This document shows, piece by piece, positions 49,106 through 59,851 of a stretch of DNA of 64,000 bases. The notes beneath the pieces were generated by a model, which worked only from the letters and a program-made list of their open reading frames with translations, was not told where the DNA came from and ran no database searches. The stretch covers positions 1 to 64,000 of the forward strand of contig JAJVIM010000033.1 in NCBI GenBank assembly GCA_022071955.1. Reading direction: 5' to 3'. Source of the stretch: Anaerolineae bacterium. Its GTDB lineage: Bacteria; Chloroflexota; Anaerolineae; 4572-78; J111. Numbering within the stretch: position 1 is the first letter of the stretch; each line of letters begins with the position of its first letter. The translations under genes and the position numbers were made by a program.

Positions 49106-50077
49106 TTAAGGTTGAGATAATTGCAACAGCGACGGTACTGCGTCGGCCAGCCAGTAGCGGAAGGGCAAAATATCGATAAAGCCGACGTGCCCGCCGTGCG
49201 GCTGGATGCTCACCCGCAACTGCGGCGAGACACCTTGCAGCGGATAAACATCGGCCACGGGGATGATGGGGTCATCGGCGGCGGCCACGAGCGTGACCGG
49301 GCTGGTCAGGCTGGCCATCAGCGTGGGGGTAACGGCGTAGTTTTCAAAATAAGTGCGGGCGTCGGGGTAGGGACCCTGGCGGCGCATAAATTCTTCGGTC
49401 ATGGCCATGCAGGTGGGTGCGGCAATTTCCGCTGAAAAATCGTAGCGGTCGGGGAAGGCGTGCTGCTTTTGCCGGAAAGTTTGCCGCCATTTGCGCCGAA
49501 AATAGGGCAGATACAGGCGCGAGTGGTCGAGCTTGAGCGTGACCGTATGCGGGTCGATGGCCGGGCAAATGGCAACGGTGTGGCTCAGATTGGGCAGCGG
49601 CGTCTGGCTGTGCCGCCCGGCCAGCCGCAGGGCAAAATTGCCGCCCAGCGACGCGCCGACAAGGTGCAGCGGTTTATCCGGCGCAAGTTGGGCCACCAGC
49701 CGGGCGGCGGCAAACACCTCGTCGAGCCGGTCGCTGCGAAAGATGCCCGGATTGAGGCTGTGGGTGCCGCCGTGATCGCGGAAATTGAGGCGGAACACGC
49801 TGTAACCCCGGTTAAACAACCGTTCGCCGACCGCCAAAATGTAGTTGGCGTGGGCGTGACCCAGCCAGCCGTGCAGCAGCAGCACGGTAGCCGGCGCTGA
49901 TTCGCGCGCCGAATAGTAGCCTTGCAGCCGCACCCCATCGGCGTTGAGTGTGATTTCCCGGGCGGCAGCCAGCAGCCGCGGCGCCGAGGCCCGTTTGAGG
50001 CTGGAGACAACGGTTTGAAAGTGGGGGTGCCGGGCCAGCCAGTGCGGTTGAAAGTGGAGGTTGCCGGAGTCAGTCAT
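49106..50077 (-). CDS. YheT-like alpha/beta hydrolase
   Basis: 323 aa. HFQPHWLARHPHFQTV at the start is typical of the YheT/ABHD1-3 group. HGWLGHAHANYI is the oxyanion region, Ser in LVGASLGGNFALRL the nucleophile, with Asp in VAAADDPIIPV and His in QPHGGHVGFID completing the triad. LNFRDHGGTHSLNPGIF is also typical. It is a cytoplasmic esterase or lipase of unknown substrate. Overlap of 8 bp with the upstream membrane protein suggests coupling. Confidence 0.9.
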   Translation of the reverse strand: MTDSGNLHFQPHWLARHPHFQTVVSSLKRASAPRLLAAAREITLNADGVRLQGYYSARESAPATVLLLHGWLGHAHANYILAVGERLFNRGYSVFRLNFRDHGGTHSLNPGIFRSDRLDEVFAAARLVAQLAPDKPLHLVGASLGGNFALRLAGRHSQTPLPNLSHTVAICPAIDPHTVTLKLDHSRLYLPYFRRKWRQTFRQKQHAFPDRYDFSAEIAAPTCMAMTEEFMRRQGPYPDARTYFENYAVTPTLMASLTSPVTLVAAADDPIIPVADVYPLQGVSPQLRVSIQPHGGHVGFIDILPFRYWLADAVPSLLQLSQP

Positions 50078-50741
50078 CGGTTTGTTGCGGGGCGATGAAC
50101 GCGGCCCACCCGCCGCCCAGCCCGGCGAGCAGCAGCCCGGCCGCGGCCAGCCACCAGCCCCAGCCCGGGGCGATGGTTTCGTGGTAGGCGGTGGTCAGGC
50201 CGGGTTGCACCAGCCAGAGTTGCTGCCAGGGCAGAATGATGGCCGCCAGCCCGGCCGCCAGCAATCCCGCCGCCAGCATTTTCAGCGGCAGCCGGCCCAG
50301 CAGCGGCGCGAGCGCCGCCAGTCCCACGGCAACCAGCGCCAGCCCGGTTTGCAGCCGGAACTCGGCGGAGGTGAGCACTCCCGGCGTCCACACCGGCGAC
50401 AGCGCCGCCAGCGCCAGCGGTACCACCGCCAGCCGCAGCAGCCAGCGCCACCAGCCCGGCAGCCGCAGCGCCTGGTTGGCAGCGACCAGCGGCAGGGCCA
50501 GCATCGCTGTGAAGAGCGGCAGCAAAAAATAAAGCCGGGTCACCTGCACCTGCGTCGAGCGCACTTCCGGCAGAAATTTCACAAATTCGGCCAGCCCCGG
50601 CGCGGTCAGTTGCAGCGCCACCGGGCCGCGGTAAACCCACGGCGCAAACGCGCCGCCAACGCCGGCCAGCAGCAGTCCCGCCGTAAACAGCCAACCGGCC
50701 CACGCGATTTGGCGGGAGCCGGGGGAAGGGTGGTCACTCAT
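50070..50741 (-). CDS. Membrane protein, function unknown
   Basis: 223 aa, five to six hydrophobic segments: AWAGWLFTAGLLLAGVGGAFAPWV near the N-terminus, LYFLLPLFTAMLALPLVAAN in the middle and WWLAAAGLLLAGLGGGWAAFI at the end. A periplasmic loop of about 25 residues (VALQLTAPGLAEFVKFLPEVRS) follows the first helix. No family is recognised. It starts 3 bp after the stop of the large GT-C protein and overlaps the hydrolase gene, so it belongs to that operon. Confidence 0.7.
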   Translation of the reverse strand: MSDHPSPGSRQIAWAGWLFTAGLLLAGVGGAFAPWVYRGPVALQLTAPGLAEFVKFLPEVRSTQVQVTRLYFLLPLFTAMLALPLVAANQALRLPGWWRWLLRLAVVPLALAALSPVWTPGVLTSAEFRLQTGLALVAVGLAALAPLLGRLPLKMLAAGLLAAGLAAIILPWQQLWLVQPGLTTAYHETIAPGWGWWLAAAGLLLAGLGGGWAAFIAPQQTDD

Positions 50742-50744
50742 CTT

Positions 50745-53259
<2,515 letters not shown>

Positions 53260-53270
<11 letters not shown>

Positions 53271-54297
53271 AATGGCTTTTGATAACGGTGATGAGATCGG
53301 CCAGCAGGCCGTAGGCGGTTTGGGGAACTTCGCCCTCGTGGAGGTGGAGGGTGACTTCGCCGAGGGTGTCGGTGATGAGCGTGATGGCCGCCGAGGTGCC
53401 GCTGACGTGGGCCAGCGGGTTGGTGAGCGGCACCATTCGCGGCAGCACCCTGGCCACGGGATGATTATCGCGCCAAACCGCTTCTGACAGCAGTTTGAAG
53501 CGGCGGCCCTGGCGCGCCGCCTCGATGACGGTGCGGGTGGTCAAATGGCGAATGCCGGTGCGGGCAATCTGATCCGGGGTGGTACTGCCGCTCATCAGCG
53601 CGTTCACCAAAATGGCCGTTTTGGCCGCGGAGTCCCAGCCGTCGAGGTCGTAGTCGGGATTGGCCTCGGCGATGCCCAATGCCTGGGCCTGCCGGAGGGC
53701 GTCTTCCGGGGGCAGCCCCTCTTCCATCGCGGTCAGTACAAAGTTGGTGGTGCTGTTCAAAATGCCGCGAAAGCCCAAAATTTTGGTGGCCGGCAGCGTA
53801 TCGCGGACAAAACTGAAAACCGGCGTGCCATCGAGGACGGTGGCTTCGTACAAAAAGGCTTTTTTCTGGCGGCGGGCCAGGTCGGAGAGGCGGGCCAGGG
53901 CAAAGGCCGGCGCGCTTTTGTTGGCGGTAATCACATGCAGGCCACGCTGCAACGCGGCGCTAATGTAATCAATGGCCGGCTGGCCGCTGGCCGGGTTAAG
54001 GGTGATGCACTCCAGCAAAACATCGGCCTGAATGTTTTGAACAAACTCAAGGGAATCGGCAAAGCGGCGGCCGTTGTTAAGGTTGTCAACAGGTTGCCCG
54101 GCCGCGCCAATTTCCAGCAACTGCGCCAGATCGAGGCCGGCCGGGTTGGCGGCAATGCCGCGGCTACGGGTGGCGACGCCAACCAGTTTGAGCGAAATTC
54201 GATGGGGGGCCAGATCGTCACTTTTTTGCGCCAGCAACCGGAGAAAAGCCTGAGCAACACTGCCCAAACCGAGCATGGCCAGCCTGAGGTCGGTCAT
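53260..54297 (-). CDS. Homoserine dehydrogenase-family protein
   Basis: 345 aa, without an ACT domain. NAD(P)-binding start LRLAMLGLGSVAQAFLRLL; central VITANKSAPAF, FRGILNSTTNFVL and the signature ANPDYDLDGWDSAAKTAILVNAL with the catalytic Lys and Asp region. It would reduce aspartate semialdehyde to homoserine. Its pairing with an ornithine-cyclodeaminase-type gene (ATGA overlap) and a membrane glycosyltransferase is unusual, and a specialised role is possible. The start is fixed by the overlap. Confidence 0.88.
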
Positions 54298-55319
54298 GGT
54301 AAGTTGCTTACCCTCTGTTTGAGCCGGCCCTGTTCCAGGCCGGGTTCCAGCCGCTGCCCCAGCCCCAAAAACAGGGCTTTATCCAGCGCCAGAGTGGCAA
54401 TGACCGTGTCCTGCCAATCCAGGCCGGTCAAATCGGCCAGGGTGATCTGGTCCGGGCGGGTGCGGCCGGTCATCGTATTTTGAATGAGACTGCTCAGTTC
54501 GCCGTGAATGTGACCGCTGGTGATCGCACCGGCGGTGATGGCGTGGTACGCTTCGCCGCGGCTGTCGGTGTGTTCCAGGCTGTCAACCACCAGCACATCA
54601 GCCTTGCGCAGTACTTCGGGCTGAAGCTGGCGCGAGGTGCTGCTGCTGAGGCAGGTGATGTGCAGGCCGGGCTTCAGCCAGTCGGCCTTGAGCCAGGGTT
54701 CCCGGCTGTCGGTGGCGGCAATGATAATATCGCCGCCGGTCACAGCCTCTGCCAGCGACGACTCCAGCGCCACATCGACATCGTGGTCTTCCACCAACCG
54801 GCGGGCAAATACATCGGCTTCGTGGGGCGGGTTGCACCAAACAATCACCCGTTCAACCGTTCTGAGGGTGATGAGCGCTTTGAGCTGGGCATAGGCCTGG
54901 CTGCTGCAACCGACCATTGTTACTATTTTGCTGTGTTTGTTGGCCAGATATTCGGTGGCCAGCGCGCCCACCGCTCCGGTGCGAACGTGGGTTAGGTAGC
55001 CGTTGTCCAGCAAAATGGCCGCCGGAAAGCCGGTGGCCGCATCCAAAACCAAAATCAATTCACTGTTGACCGGCAAATTGATGGTGGGGTTGTTGAGAAA
55101 TTGGTTGTCAATTTTGATAACGTAATAGGGGGCATCGTTGAGGTGGGTGCCTTTAACTTTGACCACCCCCTGCACATTGGGGAGGGCCAGCGTGAAGCTG
55201 CCGGGGTTGTTGATTTGTCCCTGAGCCGACGCAACGAACGCGGCCTCAATGACGGTGACCGCTTCTGACAGATTGATGGTTTGACGGAGTTCGTCTTCGT
55301 TAAGTAACAGGAGAGACAT
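54294..55319 (-). CDS. Ornithine cyclodeaminase / mu-crystallin family protein
   Basis: 341 aa from ATG 55319; an upstream TTG adds four residues. LLLNEDELRQTINLSEAVTVIEAAF, VKGTHLNDAPYYVIKIDNQF and LVLDAATGFPAAILLDNGYLTHVRTGAVGALATEYLA are the classical family segments; the NAD-binding part is VTMVGCSSQAYAQLKAL. Members include ornithine cyclodeaminase, alanine dehydrogenase and ketimine reductases. Adjacent homoserine dehydrogenase suggests action on a related amino acid, but this is inference. Confidence 0.9.
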   Translation of the reverse strand: MSLLLLNEDELRQTINLSEAVTVIEAAFVASAQGQINNPGSFTLALPNVQGVVKVKGTHLNDAPYYVIKIDNQFLNNPTINLPVNSELILVLDAATGFPAAILLDNGYLTHVRTGAVGALATEYLANKHSKIVTMVGCSSQAYAQLKALITLRTVERVIVWCNPPHEADVFARRLVEDHDVDVALESSLAEAVTGGDIIIAATDSREPWLKADWLKPGLHITCLSSSTSRQLQPEVLRKADVLVVDSLEHTDSRGEAYHAITAGAITSGHIHGELSSLIQNTMTGRTRPDQITLADLTGLDWQDTVIATLALDKALFLGLGQRLEPGLEQGRLKQRVSNLP

Positions 55320-55379
55320 TTTTATCACCAACGTCAGGATTACAACTAGTATAGCATAGTTTGCAGCGAGCGCGAAACA

Positions 55380-56522
55380 TCACAAAGATTCGAAGCGTTG
55401 GTATACGGCCAGCAAGCGCTGGGCCGCGGCCGGCCAATTGAATTTGCGTGCCTGCTCAAATCCCGCATCGACCAACCTTTCGCGTAGTGAGTAATCTATC
55501 CCCAACTGCTCAAGCGCCGCAACCAGCGCGGCCGTATCGGTGGCTGTTACTTGCAGCGCCGCCCGCCCGGCTACCTCCGGCAGCGAGGAGTTGTTGGCGC
55601 AAACTACCGGCGTGCCGCAGGCCATCGCCTCAATAACCGGAATGCCAAAGCCTTCGTAGTGGGAAGGGTAGGCAAAAATATCGGCCAGGCTATAGAGCGC
55701 CGGCAGGTCGGCGTCGGCGGCAAAACCGGCAAAGTGAATGCGTTCGGCGGCCGGCGATGCGGCGGCCGCCGCAAAAATGTCGTCGTACAGCCAGCCTTTG
55801 CCGCCGGCAATCACCAGGTGATGCGTTTCGCGCAGCGCCGAGCGGCCAAAGGCGTCGATCAAACCGGTGAAGTTTTTGCGCGGCTCAAGCGTGCCCAGCC
55901 CCAGCACAAACCGGTCGGGCAGAGCGTATTTTTGCCGTACCCGCGCCAGCGCGGCGGCGTCGGTAACGGGCGCAAACCGGGACTCAACCCCCGCCCCAAC
56001 CACGGTGATTTTGTCTGCCGGCACGGCGTAAATATCGGTCAGATCGAATTTGGTGCTGTACGAGTCGGCCAGCACGTGGTCGGCGCGAGCCAGGCTGTCG
56101 GGCACTACCTTTTCCAGCCAGCGGCGCAGTTTGCCAATCGCGCCCTGCGGGTGGCGGATAAAAGACAGATCGTGAACAGTGAGCAGGGTTTTGGCCCGGC
56201 GGGTTGGCGGCAAAATGAAGTTGGGCGAGTGAAACAGATCGAGCCGGTTAGTGAACCAATCCACCGGCACGGGTAATTTGAACCGGTGCCAGCCGATGGT
56301 CATCCATCGTTCGGCCAGCGGGAAGCGCCGGGTGGCGAAATTGGGGTAATCGTTAAAAAACGCCAGTCCGTCGCCGGGGGCATCGCGGGTGGCCATTAAC
56401 GTGTACTGGTTGCGCCGGTCGAGCTGGGCCAGGGTGGTGATCAACCCGCGGGTGTAGCGGCCAATGCCGCCGCCCTGTTTGAGCGCGGCCGTGTAATCTA
56501 TTCCAATTCGGAGTGAGTTCAT
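55380..56522 (-). CDS. GT4-family glycosyltransferase
   Basis: 380 aa from ATG 56522, which gives the normal GT-B start MNSLRIGIDYTAALKQGGGIGRYTRGLITTL. The donor-binding C-terminal domain has LGTLEPRKNFTGLIDAF, YPSHYEGFGIPVIEAMACGTPVVCANNSSLPEVAG (the E-x7-E motif) and DAGFEQARKFNW. It is a retaining nucleotide-sugar transferase, probably acting on the cytoplasmic side in envelope glycan synthesis. It has its own promoter and does not overlap the preceding genes. Confidence 0.9.
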   Translation of the reverse strand: MNSLRIGIDYTAALKQGGGIGRYTRGLITTLAQLDRRNQYTLMATRDAPGDGLAFFNDYPNFATRRFPLAERWMTIGWHRFKLPVPVDWFTNRLDLFHSPNFILPPTRRAKTLLTVHDLSFIRHPQGAIGKLRRWLEKVVPDSLARADHVLADSYSTKFDLTDIYAVPADKITVVGAGVESRFAPVTDAAALARVRQKYALPDRFVLGLGTLEPRKNFTGLIDAFGRSALRETHHLVIAGGKGWLYDDIFAAAAASPAAERIHFAGFAADADLPALYSLADIFAYPSHYEGFGIPVIEAMACGTPVVCANNSSLPEVAGRAALQVTATDTAALVAALEQLGIDYSLRERLVDAGFEQARKFNWPAAAQRLLAVYQRFESL

Positions 56523-56555
56523 AACGGCTGCCCGGTGTCTGTGCTGAACCACAAA

Positions 56556-56583
56556 ATTATACTTTAGCTCATTGAATACGCAA
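56556..56583 (-). promoter_or_regulatory. Promoter for the GT4 gene
   Basis: Minus-strand TTGCGT, 16 nt, and a perfect TATAAT about 34 bp before the GT4 ATG. Confidence 0.55.
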
Positions 56584-56739
56584 TTCTTTTTTCAGGGTTA
56601 AAGTTATGATTGGGTAAGCCGAAAATAATCGGTAGCGCCGAGCCAAATTTTAAGTTGATTTGTCTGCCAATTCCCTTTATTCTGTTTCACACAGAGTCGC
56701 CCTGTTAATTTGGCCATCAACTTGCCTCCGGGAGCTGCC

Positions 56740-57141
56740 ATGACCGAACCGCAACCCATTCTTTCTGCCGATGAACTCATTGAGCGCTACAACGCCGGCG
56801 AGCGCGATTTTAAAGGCATCGAGCTGGCCCAGCCCGATTTGAGCGGGGCTGATTTGAGCAACGCCGATTTGAGTCTGGCCAAACTGCCGGGCGCTAATTT
56901 GAGCGGGGCCAATCTGTGCGGCGTCAATTTGAATGGCGCTGTTTTGCAGCGGGCCAACCTGGCCAACGCCGATTTGGCTGGGGCCAACCTCAGCCTGGCC
57001 GATCTTGGTTTCGCCAACCTTTCCGGCGCTAACCTGACCGGCGCAAATTTAGACATGGCTATTTTATTCAGAACCCGGCTGCGCGGCGCGACCATGCCCG
57101 ACGGGTCAAAAAATCAAATTCATAGGAGGAGGCAACGGTGA
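56740..57141 (+). CDS. Pentapeptide-repeat protein
   Basis: 133 aa from ATG 56740 with GGGAG upstream. A short helical start (ILSADELIERYNAGERDFKGIEL) leads to about 15 five-residue repeats of the A(N/D)LS(G/N) type, which fold as a right-handed quadrilateral beta helix. The role of such proteins is usually unknown; a few bind gyrase. Its stop overlaps the start of the secreted protein (GTGA), so they are translationally coupled. Confidence 0.9.
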   Translation: MTEPQPILSADELIERYNAGERDFKGIELAQPDLSGADLSNADLSLAKLPGANLSGANLCGVNLNGAVLQRANLANADLAGANLSLADLGFANLSGANLTGANLDMAILFRTRLRGATMPDGSKNQIHRRRQR

Positions 57142-59417
57142 AAAAATTTATTGTTATCCCTGTTTTTGTTGTGATGTTTGCCCTATTGGTGGTCGGTGCG
57201 GCCGCCGCGCAGGATGAATACACCCATCCCACCGGCGCGTTCAGTGTGCTGCCATTTGGCGAGCTGGTGGATGAAGTGGAAGACGGGGCCCTGTTTGCCA
57301 GCGACGATGCGCAGGTAATGGTGGTTTTTGGCGAAGTGCCGGTTGAATTTACCGAAGAAGCGCTGCCCGATGTGCTGCGGCCGCTGCTGGATGGACTTCA
57401 GGATTTTGAGACGTACACCATCAACAGCGACCAGATGCAGCCGCTGGTCAACGGCACCACCATCCCGTTTGATTACACCACAGCCGAGGGCGATGGCCAG
57501 GGGGAGGCGTTTGTTACCCAGGCCGACGGGCTGCTGTACGTGATGATTCTGCTGGCCGCCGATTACGACGCGGTTTTTGACGACTGGGCCGCCACGGTTG
57601 ACAGCTTCACCCCCGGCGCGGAGGTGATCCCCTTTGCCGAACCGTCGCCCGAGGTGAAGCCGGTCCCGGCCAAATCAACCCCGACGCCGGCGCCCAAAGC
57701 CTCGCCCACGCCCAAAAAACCGGCCAGCGGCAGCGCGGCGAGCAGCACTTTTGAGCCGAATGTCGATGGTTTCAGTTTTTACAACTACGGCGATGACATC
57801 CCGGCTACTAATCTGACCCCCGAGGAAGTCCAGCGCATGTTTGGCGATGCAGTCTGCGCCAGCCTGGCCGGCGACACCTGTGTGTTAACCCCGCCGGCGC
57901 AGCAGTGGATGGAGCAGATCAACAGCTACATGAGCGGCGGCCATTGCGAAGGCATGGCCGTGCTCAGCACACTGATGTATTACGATCAGGTTGCCCCGGC
58001 CGAGTTCGGCGGTAAAACCGCGTTTGACCTGGCCATCGACGGCAACGACCCGCTTCAGCGCGAAATTGCCTATTGGTGGACCACCCAGGCCACTTACCCC
58101 GGCAGCACTGTTCGCGTGTCAGAATCGCCCAGCGCGGTGGTTGAGGCGCTTCAGGAAACTTTTGCCGAGGGTAAACAGGCGTCGGAATGGTGGGCGATGG
58201 GCTTTTACCAGCCCGACGGCAGCGAAGGCCACGCTGTAACGCCCATCGGCGTTGAGGATTTGGGCGGCGGCCTGTACAACATTCTCATTTACGATAACAA
58301 TTTCCCCGGCGAAACCCGGGCCATTGAAGTAGACACCAACTCCGAAACCTGGCAGTACGAAGGCTCGCCCAACCCGGAAATTGAGTCGTTTTTGTACACC
58401 GGCGATGCTGACCTGCAAAACCTGGAGCTGGTGGCCATTTCGCCGCGGCTGGAAACGCAGCAGTGCGATTTTTGCGCTGGCGGCCCGGTGGAGATATTTG
58501 ATGGCGAAGGCACCGGCGCGCTGAACTCGGCGCGGGGACAGGCCGGTTCATCCACCGTTCAAGAGGAAGAGCCGGAGTTTCCCATTTGGGCCGATGCGCT
58601 CAAACGTTGGGGCGTGCTGGTCCGCGGCCAGGCCGATGATTACTACCAAATCTGGCTGGTGGGCAAATCGGATTTGCTGGTGGTTGATGATTGGGGCCGG
58701 GCCATTGGCTACAGCGAAGGCAAATTTGTCAACGAGATTCCCGGCGCATCGACGGTGAACATGCGTATTTTCCAGCAAAAGAACCCCGGGCTGGACAAAG
58801 ATAAATCGCCGGTGTTCCGCGTGCCGGTGGGGCTGTCGTTTGACATCACCGTTGATGGCACGCCGTTGGAAGAAGCCGGCAGCTCCGATGTAACGATGAT
58901 TGGCCCCGGCTACTATCTGGAAGTGTCTGACATCTGGCTGGAACCGGACGAAATGGATACCATCAGCGTGTATGTTGATAAAAGCCGCCACCAGCTCACT
59001 TACTACACCGACTACTCCGAGTCGCCGGATATTCAGATGGGGCTGGACACCGACACCGGCTCGTACGCGCTCAACGTGCGCGCCACCGAACTGGTGGGCG
59101 CGGACGACAGCTTTGACATCGGCATTGATTTTGACACTAACGAGTTTATCATCAACACCAGCTACAACACCGACCCCAGCACTTACCAGATTTGGGTGTT
59201 GCGGATTGATGACAGCGGCGAATACGTGTTTGGCGCCGATGATGTAACGCTCGATCCCGAAAACACGGTCTACATTCCCTTTGCCCAACCCATAGCCAAA
59301 AACGCCGGCCTGCAAATGGATGTGGATTACGAAAACGACGGCGAAATTGACGACTCGTTTGAGCTGCCAGATATCAGCGCCGACGTTGATTTTTATGGCG
59401 CCAGCGCCGCCGAGTAA
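57138..59417 (+). CDS. Secreted protein with a papain/C39-like Cys-His-Asp region
   Basis: 759 aa, GTG start with a very strong AGGAGGAGG site. Signal peptide KKFIVIPVFVVMFALLVVGAAAAQ; a first domain to about residue 165; a Pro/Thr/Lys linker; then a domain with Cys270 (GGHCEGMAV), His365 (EGHAVTPIG) and Asp386 (LIYDNNFPG), which resembles the C-H-D/N order of papain-like or C39-like peptidases. The C-terminal 250 residues are acidic beta-rich repeats (GIDFDTNEFIINTSYN). It is probably exported; enzymatic activity is inferred, not shown. Confidence 0.7.
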   Translation: MKKFIVIPVFVVMFALLVVGAAAAQDEYTHPTGAFSVLPFGELVDEVEDGALFASDDAQVMVVFGEVPVEFTEEALPDVLRPLLDGLQDFETYTINSDQMQPLVNGTTIPFDYTTAEGDGQGEAFVTQADGLLYVMILLAADYDAVFDDWAATVDSFTPGAEVIPFAEPSPEVKPVPAKSTPTPAPKASPTPKKPASGSAASSTFEPNVDGFSFYNYGDDIPATNLTPEEVQRMFGDAVCASLAGDTCVLTPPAQQWMEQINSYMSGGHCEGMAVLSTLMYYDQVAPAEFGGKTAFDLAIDGNDPLQREIAYWWTTQATYPGSTVRVSESPSAVVEALQETFAEGKQASEWWAMGFYQPDGSEGHAVTPIGVEDLGGGLYNILIYDNNFPGETRAIEVDTNSETWQYEGSPNPEIESFLYTGDADLQNLELVAISPRLETQQCDFCAGGPVEIFDGEGTGALNSARGQAGSSTVQEEEPEFPIWADALKRWGVLVRGQADDYYQIWLVGKSDLLVVDDWGRAIGYSEGKFVNEIPGASTVNMRIFQQKNPGLDKDKSPVFRVPVGLSFDITVDGTPLEEAGSSDVTMIGPGYYLEVSDIWLEPDEMDTISVYVDKSRHQLTYYTDYSESPDIQMGLDTDTGSYALNVRATELVGADDSFDIGIDFDTNEFIINTSYNTDPSTYQIWVLRIDDSGEYVFGADDVTLDPENTVYIPFAQPIAKNAGLQMDVDYENDGEIDDSFELPDISADVDFYGASAAE

Positions 59418-59425
59418 AATCTTTG

Positions 59426-59454
59426 TTGACAGTTTCACAAATATGTGATATGCT
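59426..59454 (+). promoter_or_regulatory. Strong promoter at the head of the amtB leader
   Basis: Perfect TTGACA, 17 nt and TATGCT. The spacer contains the dyad TCACA-N4-TGTGA, which could bind a dimeric regulator. It lies 8 bp after the previous stop. Confidence 0.78.
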
Positions 59455-59460
59455 CGCGGC

Positions 59461-59540
59461 TAACAGTTAAACTAATAACTTAGCAGCAGCCGAGAAGCTC
59501 TCTGAACGCAGGTGTATTTCACCTGCCAGAGAGCTTTTTT
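59461..59540 (+). ncRNA. Possible short RNA or attenuated leader upstream of amtB
   Basis: A transcript from the promoter at 59426 would be about 80 nt and end at a long terminator (59495-59540): an outer 10-bp stem, an inner 7-bp stem and six T. It is therefore either a free-standing small RNA or the 5' part of an attenuated amtB leader. No known riboswitch class is recognised. Confidence 0.45.
59495..59540 (+). terminator. Rho-independent terminator in the amtB leader
   Basis: AAGCTCTCTG pairs with CAGAGAGCTT, and an inner GCAGGTG/CACCTGC stem stacks inside it; TTTTTT follows. It also ends the secreted-protein transcript. Confidence 0.88.
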
Positions 59541-59587
59541 GTTTCGCTGCATCACCCAATCAAGTCGATAAATAATATTGGTATCAA

Positions 59588-59758
59588 AGTCCTCTGCAGA
59601 GCGATTTTTGGCTCAGTCACGAGGGCTTTATTTAATTTAAACCTATGTCAAACCGGGTAAGCGCGGATTATTTTGAAAGGGGGTGGTTGCCGGCAGCAAC
59701 ATCAACATGGTGTGTTTGTTAGTTTTGTGAAATTTAGCAGAAGTCGGGCCACTTCTGC
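59588..59758 (+). promoter_or_regulatory. Structured part of the amtB 5' region
   Basis: Two further hairpins: AAGTCCTC/GAGGGCTT enclosing a GAGC/GCTC stem (59588-59631), and a perfect 8-bp GCAGAAGT/ACTTCTGC stem with a 6-nt loop (59737-59758). The remainder of the 59541-59851 stretch shows no gene. The amtB ribosome site AAGGAGAG is at 59833. Confidence 0.5.
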
Positions 59759-59851
59759 CTCGTCAAAGTGGACGGGTTAGCGCTGATGCTGTGGGTCGTA
59801 CCTAACTATTAAAAATTGGTGCGAGGTTAAATTAAGGAGAGTATTCCACCT

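Noticed and set aside
59461-59540. Glutamine riboswitch before amtB
   Set aside because: The GAACGC stretch recalls part of the glnA motif, but the other conserved segments are missing and the bases lie in a plain terminator stem.
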